Shown here: positions 63,769 to 64,000 of the stretch, one piece after another
Layout of the letters: every line of letters starts with the position of its first letter
How positions within the stretch are numbered: position 1 is the stretch's first letter
Position numbers and translations under genes: made by a program
The notes under the pieces: generated by a model
Database searches by the model: none
Told to the model about the DNA's origin: nothing
What the model saw: only the letters and a program-made list of their open reading frames with translations
NCBI GenBank assembly: GCA_028023455.1
Contig: JAQFVV010000321.1
Span: forward strand, 622,001 to 686,000
Direction: 5' to 3'
Source: Epiperipatus broadwayi
Lineage: Eukaryota; Onychophora; Udeonychophora; Euonychophora; Peripatidae
DNA length: 64,000 nucleotides

Positions 63769-64000
63769 CATCATTAGATTTTCAATGATATTGATAGCTG
63801 AAGAGTTGGAGAGTGGAGAAGATTAAAGCCTGTCCATAAGATTTGCTATCATAATATAAACTGAGCACTGATTATATATGTGTGTGGGAGATGATGTATC
63901 CAGATCAACTGATGAGTGATGGTTTAGCATGAGTTACATATACTGAAGATCATTTATCTATTTTTCATTTATGTATTCATGTGTATTGGTTGTATAAGAT
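63769..64000 (+). mobile_element. Hammerhead-repeat family, locus 3, plus-strand arm, cut by window end
   Basis: Begins within the unit at ATTTTCAATGATATTGATAG and proceeds through GAAGAGTTGGAGAGTGGAG and the ribozyme to the window edge (TATTGGTTGTATAAGAT). It likely continues beyond 64000. Confidence 0.82.
63903..63950 (+). ncRNA. Degraded hammerhead ribozyme (locus 3, plus)
   Basis: CTGATGA at 63909-63915 and stem II GTGAT/AGCAT remnants, but the invariant GAAA is GAGT (63931-63934) and the closing stem I strand is CTGA instead of TTGG. Predicted inactive. Confidence 0.6.

Overview
This is AT-rich, repeat-dense nuclear DNA from a large-genome eukaryote, almost certainly an invertebrate animal. 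The evidence is long (ATT)n and (AT)n tracts, RTE- and L1/Tx1-type LINEs, a CR1/Jockey-like LINE tail, a decayed Ty3/gypsy element, a tRNA-derived SINE and many foldback/MITE-like elements. Bacterial gene organisation, operons and intact host genes are absent. I cannot assign species or phylum. A cluster of CTCF-like motifs near 49.6 kb would favour a bilaterian if it is real.

Layout. 0-7 kb: AT-rich non-coding DNA with one exon-like segment (266-440, reading frame broken by one base), a SINE copy (about 2257-2360), the decayed cysteine-rich tail of a protein gene (2654-2764) and a 332-bp-spaced direct repeat. 7.1-9.7 kb: decayed minus-strand RTE LINE. 10.9-14.9 kb: three (ATT)n blocks (one of 1.4 kb) alternating with 3' fragments of two unrelated LINEs. 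15.5-20.1 kb: two loci of a ~472-bp repeat carrying a type I hammerhead ribozyme. 20.6-21 kb: palindromic repeat family B. 21.9-23 kb: two CpG-bearing, GC-richer islands. 23.2-30.2 kb: decayed Ty3/gypsy retrotransposon with both LTRs. 30-36 kb: non-coding, with another family B palindrome. 36.7-51 kb: RTE fragments, a SINE with a clear target-site duplication, a foldback element, a 330-bp-spaced direct repeat, the CTCF-like cluster and a hammerhead-repeat fragment. 53.6 kb: a 192-bp terminal-inverted-repeat element containing a second, different hammerhead ribozyme. 54-55.3 kb: two further foldback elements. 56.4-63.1 kb: two RTE LINEs tail to tail, one nearly intact (one frameshift, one stop) and one decayed. 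63.3-64 kb: a third hammerhead-repeat locus running off the window.

Most interesting system. The 472-bp family looks like a non-autonomous, ribozyme-bearing retroelement resembling metazoan retrozymes or Penelope-associated hammerhead repeats. Each unit holds a hammerhead core (CTGATGA, stem II, GAAA, minimal stem III, and a bulged stem I pairing five plus five bases). At 18.3-20.1 kb the copies are almost identical. They are arranged as an inverted multimer (about 1.3 minus-strand units meeting about 2.4 plus-strand units at a perfect palindrome), and the block is bounded by a 14-bp direct repeat that looks like a target-site duplication. All three large loci have the same minus-then-plus arrangement, which suggests one insertion mechanism acting on multimeric or circular ribozyme RNA. 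The RTE LINE at 56.4 kb is a possible source of reverse transcriptase, but nothing in the sequence links the two.
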